A stretch of DNA of 38,851 nucleotides from Gammaproteobacteria bacterium (GCA_027452045.1 DAIDHH010000115.1:1-38851), one strand, 5' to 3'; counted from the first letter of the stretch, positions 16,044 to 25,981 are shown. Notes: generated by a model from the sequence alone, not told the origin. A program made the numbers and translations.

Positions 16044-18809
16044 ATGCTCGAGGCACTCACCCAGACAGCGGACAAGGACGTTCCAACACCGAGTTGCGAG
16101 CAGCCGAGACCCTCCCTGGCGCCGCGCGGTGCGGATCGGCTGCTCATCGCATTGGCAATCTATGTCGTTCTCGGCGCGGCATGGATGTTGAGCGGCGCGG
16201 GAGGTCGCGAGGCGACCTTCTACGTGGGACTCTTCTACAAGCTTCCGGCGGAGCTCGCGTTCATTCTGGCCGCCGCGGCCACCGCGCGGACCTTGACGCC
16301 CGGTCCACTGCGCTTCGCCTGGTGGTCGCTTGCCGCGGCACTCACGCTGTACCTGACGGGTGACTTGCTTGGCGCCATTTCCTGGCTTTTCGGGCGCGAT
16401 CCGTTTCCTGGTCCCGCGGACATCCTCTACTGCTCGTTCTATCTGCCGCTTGCGGCCGCGACACTCTGGCTGATCCGCGCGGCCGCCGTGCGCGTACCGT
16501 GGGTGCAGCTGCTGCTCGATGCCACCATCTTCGTGATCGGCTTCGGCGCGTTCTTCTGGTACCTCGTGGTTCAACCGGCGGCCATGCACGCGCAGCTTGG
16601 AGTCCTGAAGGAAGCGCTCAGCGAGGCCTATCTCTCCCTTGACAGCTTCTGTCTGCTGATTCTAGGCGTGCTGCTGCTCACCGGCTCGGGCAATGCCGGT
16701 GGGTGGCGGATTCCGCTGCTGCTGCTCACCGGTTTCGCCACCATGTTTCTCGGGGACATCTTCTGGTCCCTCGCCAAGGTCCGCGGCTACTATCTCCCCG
16801 GCGGCGTTCAGGATGTCCTGTATCTCGCCTGCTATCTGCCGTTGACTGCGGCGGCCCGCGAGCAGATGCGCGCCGCAACGACGCCTCAGCGCGAAGCGTC
16901 GCGCATCCCGGGCGCCCTGGCGCGCTCACTGCCCTACGCGGCGATGCCAGCGGCCTTCCTGGTTCTCATGTACCTCAGCCGCGGCGGGATCGGTGCTCAG
17001 GCGACACTCATGATCGGCATCGTGTTCGCACTCACGCTGCTGCTCATGTTCCGCCAGACGGTCGTGCTGCGCATCGCGGAGCAACATTACGCGTCACTGG
17101 TTGCCAATGCGTCGGATGTGATCATGATCATCGGCGCCGATGGGGTCGTGCGCTTCGTCTCCCCCGCCGCCTACCGCACCCTCGGTTTGAATCCCGCACA
17201 AGTCACGGGCAAGCGCCTCCTTGACCTGTGGGGCGATGATGACCGCGAGCGGCTGCAGTCCTTTCTCGATGAAATCGCCGCCAAGACGCGCGGAGCCGTG
17301 GGGCCCGTGGAGCTGCGCATCGGGCGTGCGTCCCGGATCGTCGAGGCGGTCGGCAACAACCTGAGCCACGATCCGGCGGTACACGGCTTTGCACTCAATT
17401 TTCACGACATCAGCGAACGCAAGGTGCTCGAGGAGAAGTTGCGCCAGCTCGCCTTCCACGATCCCCTGACGCTGCTCGCCAACCGCAACCTGTTCCGCGA
17501 TCGGGTCGAGCATGCGCTCACCCGGGCGCGGCGCGCCGGCACCTGCGCGGCGGTCATGTTCCTCGATGTCGATAACTTCAAGGACATCAACGATTCGCTC
17601 GGCCACGACACCGGCGACCGTCTGCTGCAGGCCGTTGCGCAACGCATCGCCCGCACCACCGGGTCCTCTGATACCGTTGCGCGGCTCGGCGGCGACGAGT
17701 TCGGCGTGTTGCTGGAAGGCGTGCGCACCGCCGAGGAGGCGCAGCAAATCGCCACCACGCTGATCGAGTCGCTCGAGGCCCCCTTCGTCCTCGACGGACG
17801 GGAAGTCCGTGTGACGGCGAGCGTCGGCCTGGCGTATTCCGCCACCAGCGCCACCGCCAAGGCTCTGCTGTGCAACGCGGATCTGGCCATGTACCACGCC
17901 AAGGCCACGGGCAAGAACTGTCACGTTACCTTCCAGCCGCAAATGCTCACGCTGCTGCACGAGCGCCTCAAGCTCGAAGCGGACATCGGCCACGCGCTCG
18001 CCAGGGAGGAGTTTTTCCTCGAGTACCAGCCGATCGTCGACATCGGCACCCGGGTTCTGCTCGGCGTCGAGGCTCTGGTCAGGTGGCGCCATCCCGAGGC
18101 CGGCGTGCTGATGCCCGGCCGGTTCATCCCGGTTCTCGAGGAATGCGGTCAGATCGCAGCCCTGGGGCGCTGGGTACTGAAGCAGGCGTGCCGTGACTTC
18201 AGCGCGTGGCGCCGCTCGGTCACGGGCGCCTCGGGAGTGCGTCTCGCCGTGAACATCTCGGCCAGGCATCTGCAGCATGGCGAGCTTGCGCAGGATGTGC
18301 TCGAGGCGATCGGCGCCTGCGGATTCGATGCCGGGAGCCTCGTCATCGAACTGACCGAGAGCACCATGATGCACAACACCGGAGTCAATCTCGAGCGCTT
18401 TCAACGCCTGAAGGCGCTCGGGGTGAAGCTTGCCATCGATGATTTCGGCACCGGCTATTCTTCCCTGTCCTATCTGCATCGCTTCCCCGTGGACATCCTG
18501 AAAGTCGATCGGTCCTTCGTCAATCGCCTGTCCGGTTCCGGTGACGGCCCGGATCTGGCGCGCGCGATCATTACGCTCGGTGAAGCGCTCGGGCTCGATG
18601 TCGTGGCCGAGGGCATCGAGCTCGAGTCTCAGGTGGCCGCTTTGCTCGAGTTGGGCTGCGTCGCCGGGCAGGGGTTCCTGTTCGCGCGGCCCTGCGCGCT
18701 CGAGCAGCTCTCGAACAGTGATTTCCTCGCCCGCCGCGGCGCGCAAGCCCTCGGCGAGCAGCCCTGCGCCATGGGCCGACTGCAGGGGGTGCAGGGCAAG
18801 CCCGCATAG
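16044..18809 (+). CDS. Membrane PAS-GGDEF-EAL cyclic di-GMP protein
   Basis: A 921-residue inner-membrane protein. About eight to ten hydrophobic segments cover residues 33-342, in place of a named sensor domain I can identify (it resembles MASE-type integral membrane sensors). A PAS domain follows (about 346-455, ending in the usual DISERK linker), then GGDEF (about 465-625) with an intact GGDEF at 549-553, then EAL (about 645-885) with EAL at 676-678, DDFGTGYSS at 799-807 and GQGFLF near 875. Both catalytic signatures look competent, so it may make and degrade cyclic di-GMP. The inhibitory RxxD site before GGDEF is absent. No clear ribosome binding site precedes the ATG, which is 41 bp from the divergent small ORF. 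Confidence 0.93.
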   Translation: MLEALTQTADKDVPTPSCEQPRPSLAPRGADRLLIALAIYVVLGAAWMLSGAGGREATFYVGLFYKLPAELAFILAAAATARTLTPGPLRFAWWSLAAALTLYLTGDLLGAISWLFGRDPFPGPADILYCSFYLPLAAATLWLIRAAAVRVPWVQLLLDATIFVIGFGAFFWYLVVQPAAMHAQLGVLKEALSEAYLSLDSFCLLILGVLLLTGSGNAGGWRIPLLLLTGFATMFLGDIFWSLAKVRGYYLPGGVQDVLYLACYLPLTAAAREQMRAATTPQREASRIPGALARSLPYAAMPAAFLVLMYLSRGGIGAQATLMIGIVFALTLLLMFRQTVVLRIAEQHYASLVANASDVIMIIGADGVVRFVSPAAYRTLGLNPAQVTGKRLLDLWGDDDRERLQSFLDEIAAKTRGAVGPVELRIGRASRIVEAVGNNLSHDPAVHGFALNFHDISERKVLEEKLRQLAFHDPLTLLANRNLFRDRVEHALTRARRAGTCAAVMFLDVDNFKDINDSLGHDTGDRLLQAVAQRIARTTGSSDTVARLGGDEFGVLLEGVRTAEEAQQIATTLIESLEAPFVLDGREVRVTASVGLAYSATSATAKALLCNADLAMYHAKATGKNCHVTFQPQMLTLLHERLKLEADIGHALAREEFFLEYQPIVDIGTRVLLGVEALVRWRHPEAGVLMPGRFIPVLEECGQIAALGRWVLKQACRDFSAWRRSVTGASGVRLAVNISARHLQHGELAQDVLEAIGACGFDAGSLVIELTESTMMHNTGVNLERFQRLKALGVKLAIDDFGTGYSSLSYLHRFPVDILKVDRSFVNRLSGSGDGPDLARAIITLGEALGLDVVAEGIELESQVAALLELGCVAGQGFLFARPCALEQLSNSDFLARRGAQALGEQPCAMGRLQGVQGKPA

Positions 18810-19036
18810 CGGCGTTGCCGCCGTGATGGGCGCCTCGTGCGGCGAGTCGCCCGGCAGAGCGCCCGTGCGCCGCGAAATCGGCCATCTTCTGGACCCGGAT
18901 TGTCGTATCTTCCGTGCACCGCTAGCTCGGATCCGGTCCCGCGAATTCGCGCGCGGCAGGACTCGAGGGAGCCGGACTTCGAGTGATTCTTGCGCCACGC
19001 GCGGCCACAGTGCGCGTGACCGCGGAGGGTTCAGCC

Positions 19037-20839
19037 ATGGCGAGGTCTCGAAGAGAATTTTTGCTGTCCTCTGCCGCGTTGCTCGGAGCCGGCGCGGGTC
19101 ACTCGCGCAACGCGAGCGCGCACCCGCCCGGCACTGACCGCCTGCCGGCCGGTTCCCCGCCGGCATTCGGGACTGCCGAGGGCGTCGGACCGCAGGTGAG
19201 CGCGGTGACCTTCGCCGAGGCGCAAGAGCTGGCGCGAGTCACGATGAGTCTTCCCGAGCGCGCCGAGGCCGCTTCCAACTGGCGCAACAGCATGGCGCCC
19301 CTTTACGAGCGGCGCACCGGTCCACGCAGGGTCGATCTCGAACCGACGCTTGCGCCGTACTCCCTGTGCAATCCGGTGCTGCCGGGACAGGCCCCGATGC
19401 CGCGGCGAAACCGGTTCGTACGCAGCGGTCGAGATCCGGGCCCCCTGCCGGCACGCGATGTCGACATCGCCTTCGCACCGCTCTGGAAGCTCGCCCGCTG
19501 GGTCGAGCTGCGGCAACTCGAGTCCGAGCGGCTGACCGAGCTCTACCTGCGTCGCATCCAGACCTGGGATCCGCAGTTGAAGTGCGTCATCACCGTCACC
19601 GGTGACCTCGCCCTCGCGCAGGCGCGGCAGGCGGACCGGGAGATCGCGGCGGGCCGGTATCGAGGCCCGCTGCACGGCATCCCCTGGGGAGCGAAAGACC
19701 TCCTCGATACCGCCGGTATCCGCACCACGTATGGCGCGGAGCCCTTCAGGAGTCGCGTGCCGGCGGCCGATGCGGTCGTCGTGCAGCGATTGCACGCGGC
19801 CGGGGCCGTGCTCATCGCGAAATTGAGCATGGGCGCCCTGGCCCTGAACGATGTCTGGTTCGGGGGGCAGACGAAAAATCCGTGGCTGCTGCAGGAGGGG
19901 TCGGGCGGCTCGAGCGCCGGGCCTGCCGCGGCGACCGCCGCCGCTCTGGTCGGCTTCTCGATCGGGAGCGAAACCGAAGGCAGCATCGTCGACCCGAGCG
20001 ACCGCTGCGGAGTATGCGGACTGCGCCCCACCTTCGGGCGCGTCGCTCGCACCGGAGCGATGACCTTGTGCTGGTCGCTCGATAAGCTCGGGCCGATTGC
20101 CCGCGGCGTCGAGGACACGTTGCTCGTCCTGCAGGCTGTCTCTGGAGCCGATGCCGGCGATCTCTCCAGCGTGCCGAGCGTGCTCGATTTCGATGCCCGA
20201 GCCGGCGTCGCAGGACTGCGCGTGGGGTACTTTCCGCGCTGGGAGCAAGAGGCGACGGATGTCGATCGTCACGCACTCGAGCAACTCGGGTCACTCGGCC
20301 TCGAAGCGGTGGCGGTGGACCTTCCGGACTGGCCGTACGATTCGTTGAATACGATCCTGTTCGCCGAGGCCGCCGCGGCCTTTGAGGAGCTCACCCTCAG
20401 CGGGCGCGTGGATGAAATGCGGATGCAGACGCCCGATGCGTGGCCGAACACGTTTCGCCAGGCGCGCTTCCTCTCCGCCGTCGATGCCGTGCAGGCCGAT
20501 CGCTTCCGGCGTCTGGTTGCCCAGCAAATGGCCTCGCTCTTCTCGAGGGTCGATCTGCTCATCGTGCCCTCGCTGCGCGATGAAATGCTGACCATCGGAA
20601 ATTTCACCGGCTACCCATCATTGACCTTGCGAGCCGGCTTCATCGAGGTCACCCAGGCCCGCAGCGACTGGGCCCCCGACCCGCATCGACCGCTGCCTCG
20701 CTTCCATCCGCCGCGTCGCGTTCCGCAAAGCGTCACCCTGGTGGGACGTCTGTTCGATGAGGGGACGCTCGGCAGAGTCGGGCTCGCGCTGGAACGGGCG
20801 TTGAATGTCGAGGACGAGCGCCCGCGGGAATTCGATTGA
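19037..20839 (+). CDS. Tat-exported amidase (amidase signature family)
   Basis: A 600-residue enzyme. The start at 19037 is set by GGAGGG (19024-19029) and by a twin-arginine signal, SRREFLL plus a hydrophobic run, so it should fold in the cytoplasm and be exported to the periplasm. The Ser-cisSer-Lys triad is visible: Lys220 (GAKDLLD), cis-Ser292 (GSGGSS) and nucleophile Ser316 (ETEGSI). The residue two before the nucleophile is Glu where the family has Gly (usually GGSI). Relatives hydrolyse amides ranging from simple aliphatic ones to peptide or acyl amides; a periplasmic place suggests scavenging or cell-wall-related substrates, but the substrate is unknown. It appears monocistronic, 227 bp after the cyclic di-GMP gene; I see nothing defined in that gap. 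Confidence 0.9.
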   Translation: MARSRREFLLSSAALLGAGAGHSRNASAHPPGTDRLPAGSPPAFGTAEGVGPQVSAVTFAEAQELARVTMSLPERAEAASNWRNSMAPLYERRTGPRRVDLEPTLAPYSLCNPVLPGQAPMPRRNRFVRSGRDPGPLPARDVDIAFAPLWKLARWVELRQLESERLTELYLRRIQTWDPQLKCVITVTGDLALAQARQADREIAAGRYRGPLHGIPWGAKDLLDTAGIRTTYGAEPFRSRVPAADAVVVQRLHAAGAVLIAKLSMGALALNDVWFGGQTKNPWLLQEGSGGSSAGPAAATAAALVGFSIGSETEGSIVDPSDRCGVCGLRPTFGRVARTGAMTLCWSLDKLGPIARGVEDTLLVLQAVSGADAGDLSSVPSVLDFDARAGVAGLRVGYFPRWEQEATDVDRHALEQLGSLGLEAVAVDLPDWPYDSLNTILFAEAAAAFEELTLSGRVDEMRMQTPDAWPNTFRQARFLSAVDAVQADRFRRLVAQQMASLFSRVDLLIVPSLRDEMLTIGNFTGYPSLTLRAGFIEVTQARSDWAPDPHRPLPRFHPPRRVPQSVTLVGRLFDEGTLGRVGLALERALNVEDERPREFD

Positions 20840-20841
20840 CG

Positions 20842-20867
20842 AGAGGGCCTGCGACAGCAGGCCCTCT
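20842..20867. terminator. Strong hairpin between convergent amidase gene and hrpA
   Basis: AGAGGGCCTGC (20842-20852), loop GACA and GCAGGCCCTCT (20857-20867) form a perfect 11-bp stem just after the amidase stop and before the hrpA stop. No T-run follows on either strand. Its position suggests a two-way transcription barrier or an mRNA 3'-end protector. Confidence 0.6.
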
Positions 20868-20910
20868 GGACATGGCACACGATGATCGCAAGAAGTGTCG
20901 ACGCCGTTTG

Positions 20911-23900
20911 TCAGCGTATGTTCGCCTCGGCCTTGGCCTTCCCGACCTGCTCGGCGAGGCGCCGCTCCGATACCGGGACTGCCGTGCGCAGATCCTGCGC
21001 ATAGAAGGACACACGCAGCTCCTCGATCATCCAGCGCAACAGATCGAGCTCTGGACGGGCGGCGGTGCCGACTCGATCCGCCTCGAGGCGCTGCCACTCC
21101 ACGACGAAGGGTGCAACGCGGGCGGCGAGCTCGGCATCGCGCCTCGCATCGGCGGGCAGACGAGTCAGGCGGCGCGCGACGGCCTTGAGGTAGCGCGAGA
21201 TGTGGCCGAACCAGGGCCGTGGCGTCGATTCGATGAAATCGGGCGGCAAAAGCGTGGCGAGCTGCGCATTGACGGCCGCAACTGCGGCATTCGCCGCCGG
21301 AGATCGGGCGGCATCGAGCGCAGCACGCACCGCCCGCCACTCGTTGAAGATCGCCTTCGCCGTGTTGGCCACACGCACCCCCTCTTGCTCCAGTCGCGCA
21401 CGGCCCTGATCAATCCGCTCGTTGAATCTCTCGCGGTCACGCGGCAGCGGCGCCTCGGGCGATGCGAAGCAGTCCTGGAAAATGCGGTGCGTGACCGCAT
21501 CTGCGAGCGGCTGGACCAGTTTGAACCCGCCGCTCGCCAGCACCAGCTCGCGATCCTCCCCCACCCGCTTCTGCCAGTACTTGCACTGCTGGGGGAGCGC
21601 CAGAAGGGCAAGGCGCGTGACACCAACCCTCAACATCGTCTCGGCCGATCGCAGGTCGCGCGCCTCGATCGGCACGACGCCGCTGCGACGATCTTCGAGG
21701 GTCGGATACACCGTCAGCCGCAAGCCGTTTCTCTCCACCTGCCGCGTCTCGGGGAGCTCGCCGAAATCCCACTGGCGGCGCACGGGCTCGCCGGCCTCGG
21801 GTGCAGGGGTGCTCGCGCGGCCGGCGGTGAGCGCAGACTTCAGGGCCACAACGGGCCCGGCGGCCGCACCTATCTTGCGCTTTAGCGCAACGATGTCCCT
21901 GCCCTCTGCCAACACTCTGTTCTGCGCGTCGAGGACCCGGACATTCATCCGCAGATGTTCCGGCACAGGCAATGCCGCGAGCTCCGCGGCTTCGATCCGA
22001 GCGCCTACGCGCCGCGACACCCACTGGGCGAGTCCTGCATAAAATCCGGGCAGCGCGTCCTCCCCACCGGCCCCCAGCTCCTCGAGCGCCTGGCGCGCAT
22101 GCTCCGGGACGGGCACCAGAAGCTTGCGCTCGCTCTTCGGCAGCTCGCGCAACACGGCGATGATCTTCTCCAGCCGCCACCCGGGCACGAGCCATGCGAG
22201 ACGATCGGGATCCAGGGTGTCGAGCAACAGGTCCGGCACGCTGAGCGTGACGCCGTCGTCCGGCTCCGTCGGCTCGAAACGATAGCGTAGCGGCAGGCGA
22301 TTGGAGTCGAGCTCGAGCGCATCCGGAAAGCGCCCCTCGTCGACTTCCGGCGCATCCCGCAGCATCAGATCCTCTCGCGACATGTGCAGGATCATCGGGT
22401 CGCGGCGCTGCGCCTCGGCGCGCCAACGCTCGAAAGCCGCCACGGAGCTGACTTTCTCGGGGATTCTCGCGGCATAGAAGGCGAGCTGCCGCTCTTCGCT
22501 CGCAAGAATGTCGCGCCGGCGGATCTTCGCCTCCATCTCCTCCACGCGCGCGCGCAGTTCGCGGTTGGCATCGAGAAAGGCGCCGCGCACGATCTGGCGG
22601 GGCGGCCCTTGCTCAGGATCGATGAGAACCTCCCGGATGAAGATGTCTCTCGCCTCCTTCGCGGCGACCCGTCCGTAGTCGATGCGTCGACGCGCGGCCA
22701 GCGGCAGTCCATAGAGGGAGATGCTCTCGAATGCCCCCACGATTCCGCGGCGCTCGACCCAGTGAGGCTCACTGTATTGATGCCTCAGAAGGTGCGTCGC
22801 GGCACGCTCGATCCAGAGCGGGTCGACGGCGGCCACCATGCGCGCATAGAGTCGTGTCGTTTCGACCAGACTTCCGGCGACGATCCACTTGGGCGGTCTC
22901 GATGCGAGGGGCGTACCCGGGGCGAGCACGAAGCGCATGCCGCGCGGCCCTTCGTATTCACGCCGCTCATTGAGCAGGCCAATGGAACCAAGAAAGCCGG
23001 TGAGGATGGCCTGATGGAGCTCGGCATAGCCGGCGGGGATCTGATTGGGTTTGAGATCGAGCTCGCGCACGCTCTGCGAGAGCTGTGCCTGCAGGTCCTG
23101 CCACTCGCGCATGCGCAGGAAGGACAGGAAGTGCTCGCGGCACCACTTGCGCAGCTGATTGCCCGACAGGACCGCGGCCTGCTCGCCGAACGCCCGCCAC
23201 AGGTTGAGCACCGTGAGGAAGTCCGAGCGCGCATCGGCGAACAGCGCATGCTTCTGATCGGCCTGCTGCTGCTGGTCGGCCGGCCGCTCGCGAGGGTCCT
23301 GGGCCTCGAGGAACGCGGCGATGATGAGCATCTCCGCAAGACACCCCAGGCGGGAGGCCGCGAGCAGCATGCGCCCCAGGCGCGGATCGACGGGCACCGC
23401 AGCGATCTGCCGTCCGAGACCCGTTACCCGCCGCTCGCTCATGGCCTGCAGCTCCTCGAGCAGCCGCACGCCGTCGTTGATCAGCCGGGTGTCCGGCGGA
23501 TCGAGGAAGGGGAATCGCTCCGGCTCGCCGAGCTCGAGGGTCGCCATGCGCAGGAGCACGCTGGCGAGGTTGGTGCGCAGCACCTCCGGGGCGGTGTACG
23601 CCTCGCGCCGCTCGAAGTCCTCTTCGGAGTAGAGACGGATGCAGATCCCTTCGGCTTCGCGGCCGCACCGCCCCTTGCGCTGATCCGCGCTCGCGCGGGA
23701 GACGGGCTCGATGTGCAGCCGCTGCACCTTGCCGCGCGCGCTGTAGCGGCTGATGCGTGCCAGTCCCGAGTCGATCACGTAGCGGATGCCCGGCACGGTA
23801 AGCGAGGTCTCGGCGACATTGGTCGAGAGAATGACCCGTCGCGCGCCGTGCCTGCGGAAGATCCTTGCCTGATCGGACGCGGACAGCCGCGCGTAAAGCG

Positions 23901-24735
23901 GCAGTATCTCGGTGTTTGGCAGGCGGGCCTTGGCGAGGGCGTCCGCCGCCTCTCGGATGTGCTTCTCACCGGGCAGGAATACCAGGGTGTCCCCGCCCGG
24001 AGGGCCGCCCGCATCGAGCTCGTGCACGGCGGCGACGATGCCCTCTGGAAGCGACAGCTCCGCGGCGTCCTCGTCCTCGGCGACCAGCGGCCGGTACCGC
24101 ACCTCGACGGGAAAGCTCCGCCCGGAAACCTCGATGACCGGCGCGTCACCGAAGAAATGCGCGAACCGGCCCGGGTCGATCGTGGCGGAGGTCACGATCA
24201 GCTTCAGTTCTGGGCGGCGAGGGAGCAGTCCCTTGAGAACCCCGAGCAGCAGATCGATGTTGAGACTGCGCTCGTGAGCTTCGTCGATGATGAGCGTGTC
24301 GTAGCGGCGCAGCGCCCGGTCACTCTCGAGCTCCTTCAGCAGGATGCCGTCGGTCATCAGCTTCACGCGGCACCCCGGCCCCGTGCGGTCCGTGAAGCGC
24401 ACCTGGTACCCGACTGCCCCGCCCACGGTGGTACCGAGTTCCTCGGCAAGGCGCGTGGCAAGGGCGCGTGCGGCGATTCGCCGCGGCTGGGTGTGGCCGA
24501 TCAGCCCCGATACGCCGCGCCCCGCCGAAAGGCACAGCTTCGGCAGCTGGGTGGACTTGCCCGAGCCCGTCGCACCGCATACGACCACGACCGGATGGCG
24601 GGCGAGCGCATCGATGATCTCCTGCCGATGAGCGCTGATCGGGAGCGCCGGATCGTACTCGAGACGGATGGGAAGAACGGGTGAGGGTTGGCGCGGTGCG
24701 CGGGTGCGGGCCTCCATGCGGGCAGCATAAAGCAC
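20911..24735 (-). CDS. hrpA: ATP-dependent RNA helicase HrpA
   Basis: A 1274-residue DEAH-box helicase close to the 1300 residues of E. coli HrpA. Walker A is GATGSGKST (54-62), and the DEAH box is at 151-154 followed by the SAT motif (TSATID). The helicase core, winged-helix/ratchet region and the long C-terminal DUF3418-type domain are all present. HrpA acts on mRNA and on stalled, collided ribosomes. The start is a GTG at 24735 preceded by AAGGCGG; an ATG six codons on (24717) is the alternative. It lies 97 bp downstream of hppD on the same strand but has no functional link to it. Confidence 0.94.
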   Translation of the reverse strand: MLYAARMEARTRAPRQPSPVLPIRLEYDPALPISAHRQEIIDALARHPVVVVCGATGSGKSTQLPKLCLSAGRGVSGLIGHTQPRRIAARALATRLAEELGTTVGGAVGYQVRFTDRTGPGCRVKLMTDGILLKELESDRALRRYDTLIIDEAHERSLNIDLLLGVLKGLLPRRPELKLIVTSATIDPGRFAHFFGDAPVIEVSGRSFPVEVRYRPLVAEDEDAAELSLPEGIVAAVHELDAGGPPGGDTLVFLPGEKHIREAADALAKARLPNTEILPLYARLSASDQARIFRRHGARRVILSTNVAETSLTVPGIRYVIDSGLARISRYSARGKVQRLHIEPVSRASADQRKGRCGREAEGICIRLYSEEDFERREAYTAPEVLRTNLASVLLRMATLELGEPERFPFLDPPDTRLINDGVRLLEELQAMSERRVTGLGRQIAAVPVDPRLGRMLLAASRLGCLAEMLIIAAFLEAQDPRERPADQQQQADQKHALFADARSDFLTVLNLWRAFGEQAAVLSGNQLRKWCREHFLSFLRMREWQDLQAQLSQSVRELDLKPNQIPAGYAELHQAILTGFLGSIGLLNERREYEGPRGMRFVLAPGTPLASRPPKWIVAGSLVETTRLYARMVAAVDPLWIERAATHLLRHQYSEPHWVERRGIVGAFESISLYGLPLAARRRIDYGRVAAKEARDIFIREVLIDPEQGPPRQIVRGAFLDANRELRARVEEMEAKIRRRDILASEERQLAFYAARIPEKVSSVAAFERWRAEAQRRDPMILHMSREDLMLRDAPEVDEGRFPDALELDSNRLPLRYRFEPTEPDDGVTLSVPDLLLDTLDPDRLAWLVPGWRLEKIIAVLRELPKSERKLLVPVPEHARQALEELGAGGEDALPGFYAGLAQWVSRRVGARIEAAELAALPVPEHLRMNVRVLDAQNRVLAEGRDIVALKRKIGAAAGPVVALKSALTAGRASTPAPEAGEPVRRQWDFGELPETRQVERNGLRLTVYPTLEDRRSGVVPIEARDLRSAETMLRVGVTRLALLALPQQCKYWQKRVGEDRELVLASGGFKLVQPLADAVTHRIFQDCFASPEAPLPRDRERFNERIDQGRARLEQEGVRVANTAKAIFNEWRAVRAALDAARSPAANAAVAAVNAQLATLLPPDFIESTPRPWFGHISRYLKAVARRLTRLPADARRDAELAARVAPFVVEWQRLEADRVGTAARPELDLLRWMIEELRVSFYAQDLRTAVPVSERRLAEQVGKAKAEANIR

Positions 24736-24831
24736 TGACCGCCTTCGGCAAGCCCGCTCGCCCCCCGGATCCTACAGGACCGGCTCAGCGAACGACCGGC
24801 TGGCGTGGGCGCCGACCGCGCTCGCCGGCGC

Positions 24832-25884
24832 TCAAATGACTCCGCGTCGCATCTGGTCGAGCTCGATGGACTCGAACAGCGCGCGGAAATTGCCCTCGCC
24901 GAAGCCCTCATTCCCTTTGCGCTGGATGATCTCGAAGAAGATCGGACCAATGACGTTGGCGGTGAAGATCTGCAGCAGCAGTCCCTCGCCCTTCTCCGGG
25001 TTGCCGTCGATCAGGATGCGGCGGCGGCGCAGCTCCTGCAGCGGCTCACCGTGGCCCGGCACCCGCGCCTCGATCCCGTCGTAGTAGGTGTCGGGCGTTT
25101 CCTGGAAAGCGATGCCATGGCCGCGCAGCACGTCCACCGTGCGGTAAATGTCATCCGTGGCGAGCGCGATGTGCTGGATACCCTCGCCGTGGTACTCGCG
25201 CAGATACTCCTCGATCTGGCTCTTGTCGTCCTGGGACTCGTTGATCGGAATGCGGATCTTGCCGCAGGGACTGGTCATGGCGCGCGAGAGGAGGCCCGTC
25301 TGCTTGCCCTCGATGTCGAAGTAGCGGATTTCGCGAAAGTTGAACAACTTCTCGTAAAAGCCCGACCAGACGTTCATGTTGCCCCGGCGCACGTTGTGCG
25401 TCAGGTGATCGATGAGGGTGAGCCCCGCCTCCTGGGCCGCGGGAGGCGGCGCCACCGGCCGAAAGTCCACGTCATAGATGGAACGATCACCGTAACGATC
25501 GACCAGGTAGATGAGCGAGCCGCCGATGCCCTCGATGCACGGGATGTTGAGCTCCATGGGTCCCGCGTCCTGGGGCCCGGGCTTGGCGCCGAGCTCGAGC
25601 GCGCGCCGGTAGGCATACGCCGCATCCTTCACGCGGAAGGCCATCGCGCAGGCCGATGGCCCGTGCTTGCGAGCGAACTGCTGCGCGAAAGAGTCGGCCT
25701 CGGCATTGATGATGAAGTTGATGCCGCCCTGGCCATGAAGCGTCACGTTCTTCGAGCGATGCCGGGCTCTGATCGGAAAACCCATGCGCTCGAACAGGTC
25801 GCGCAGCAATTGTGGATCGGGCGCGGTGTACTCGACGAACTCGAAGCCGTCGGTACCCATGGGATTGCCTGCGGACTGGCTCAT
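24832..25884 (-). CDS. hppD: 4-hydroxyphenylpyruvate dioxygenase
   Basis: A 350-residue Fe(II) dioxygenase that converts 4-hydroxyphenylpyruvate to homogentisate in tyrosine breakdown. The iron ligands are His160 (LIDHLTH), His238 (GIQHIAL) and Glu318 (FFEIIQRKG); the conserved C-terminal FGEGNF block is intact. The ATG at 25884 follows GGGAGA; the open frame upstream to 25944 adds an unlikely leader. No homogentisate dioxygenase or fumarylacetoacetase gene is in the window, so the pathway must be completed elsewhere. The end products include acetoacetate, the substrate of aacS. A TATAAT box at 25952-25947 (minus) is a good promoter candidate. Confidence 0.95.
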   Translation of the reverse strand: MSQSAGNPMGTDGFEFVEYTAPDPQLLRDLFERMGFPIRARHRSKNVTLHGQGGINFIINAEADSFAQQFARKHGPSACAMAFRVKDAAYAYRRALELGAKPGPQDAGPMELNIPCIEGIGGSLIYLVDRYGDRSIYDVDFRPVAPPPAAQEAGLTLIDHLTHNVRRGNMNVWSGFYEKLFNFREIRYFDIEGKQTGLLSRAMTSPCGKIRIPINESQDDKSQIEEYLREYHGEGIQHIALATDDIYRTVDVLRGHGIAFQETPDTYYDGIEARVPGHGEPLQELRRRRILIDGNPEKGEGLLLQIFTANVIGPIFFEIIQRKGNEGFGEGNFRALFESIELDQMRRGVI

Positions 25885-25931
25885 CGGATTCTCCCTCATC
25901 GGCGCCTCGATCTGTGAACTGAGGCCATACC

Positions 25932-25945
25932 GTTGCGCACGCAAC
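25932..25945. promoter_or_regulatory. Palindrome at the predicted hppD start point
   Basis: GTTGCG-CA-CGCAAC, a perfect 6-bp inverted repeat with a 2-bp centre. It covers the position (near 25940) where transcription from the minus-strand TATAAT box should begin, a place typical for a repressor. No regulator gene for tyrosine breakdown is adjacent. Confidence 0.35.
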
Positions 25946-25946
25946 C

Positions 25947-25952
25947 ATTATA
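25947..25952 (-). promoter_or_regulatory. -10 box of hppD promoter
   Basis: A perfect TATAAT on the minus strand, 63 bp before the hppD ATG. At 17-bp spacing the -35 hexamer would be TGTGCA (25975-25970), a poor match, so the promoter may need help. Predicted leader is about 56 nt. Confidence 0.5.
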
Positions 25953-25981
25953 CCTTTTCAGCCCCCAAGTGCACAGACGTA

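Noticed and set aside
22384-24684. A 766-residue plus-strand open frame opposite hrpA
   Set aside because: It has shadow composition (many His, Arg, Gly and Ala) and lacks motifs, while hrpA on the other strand is complete.
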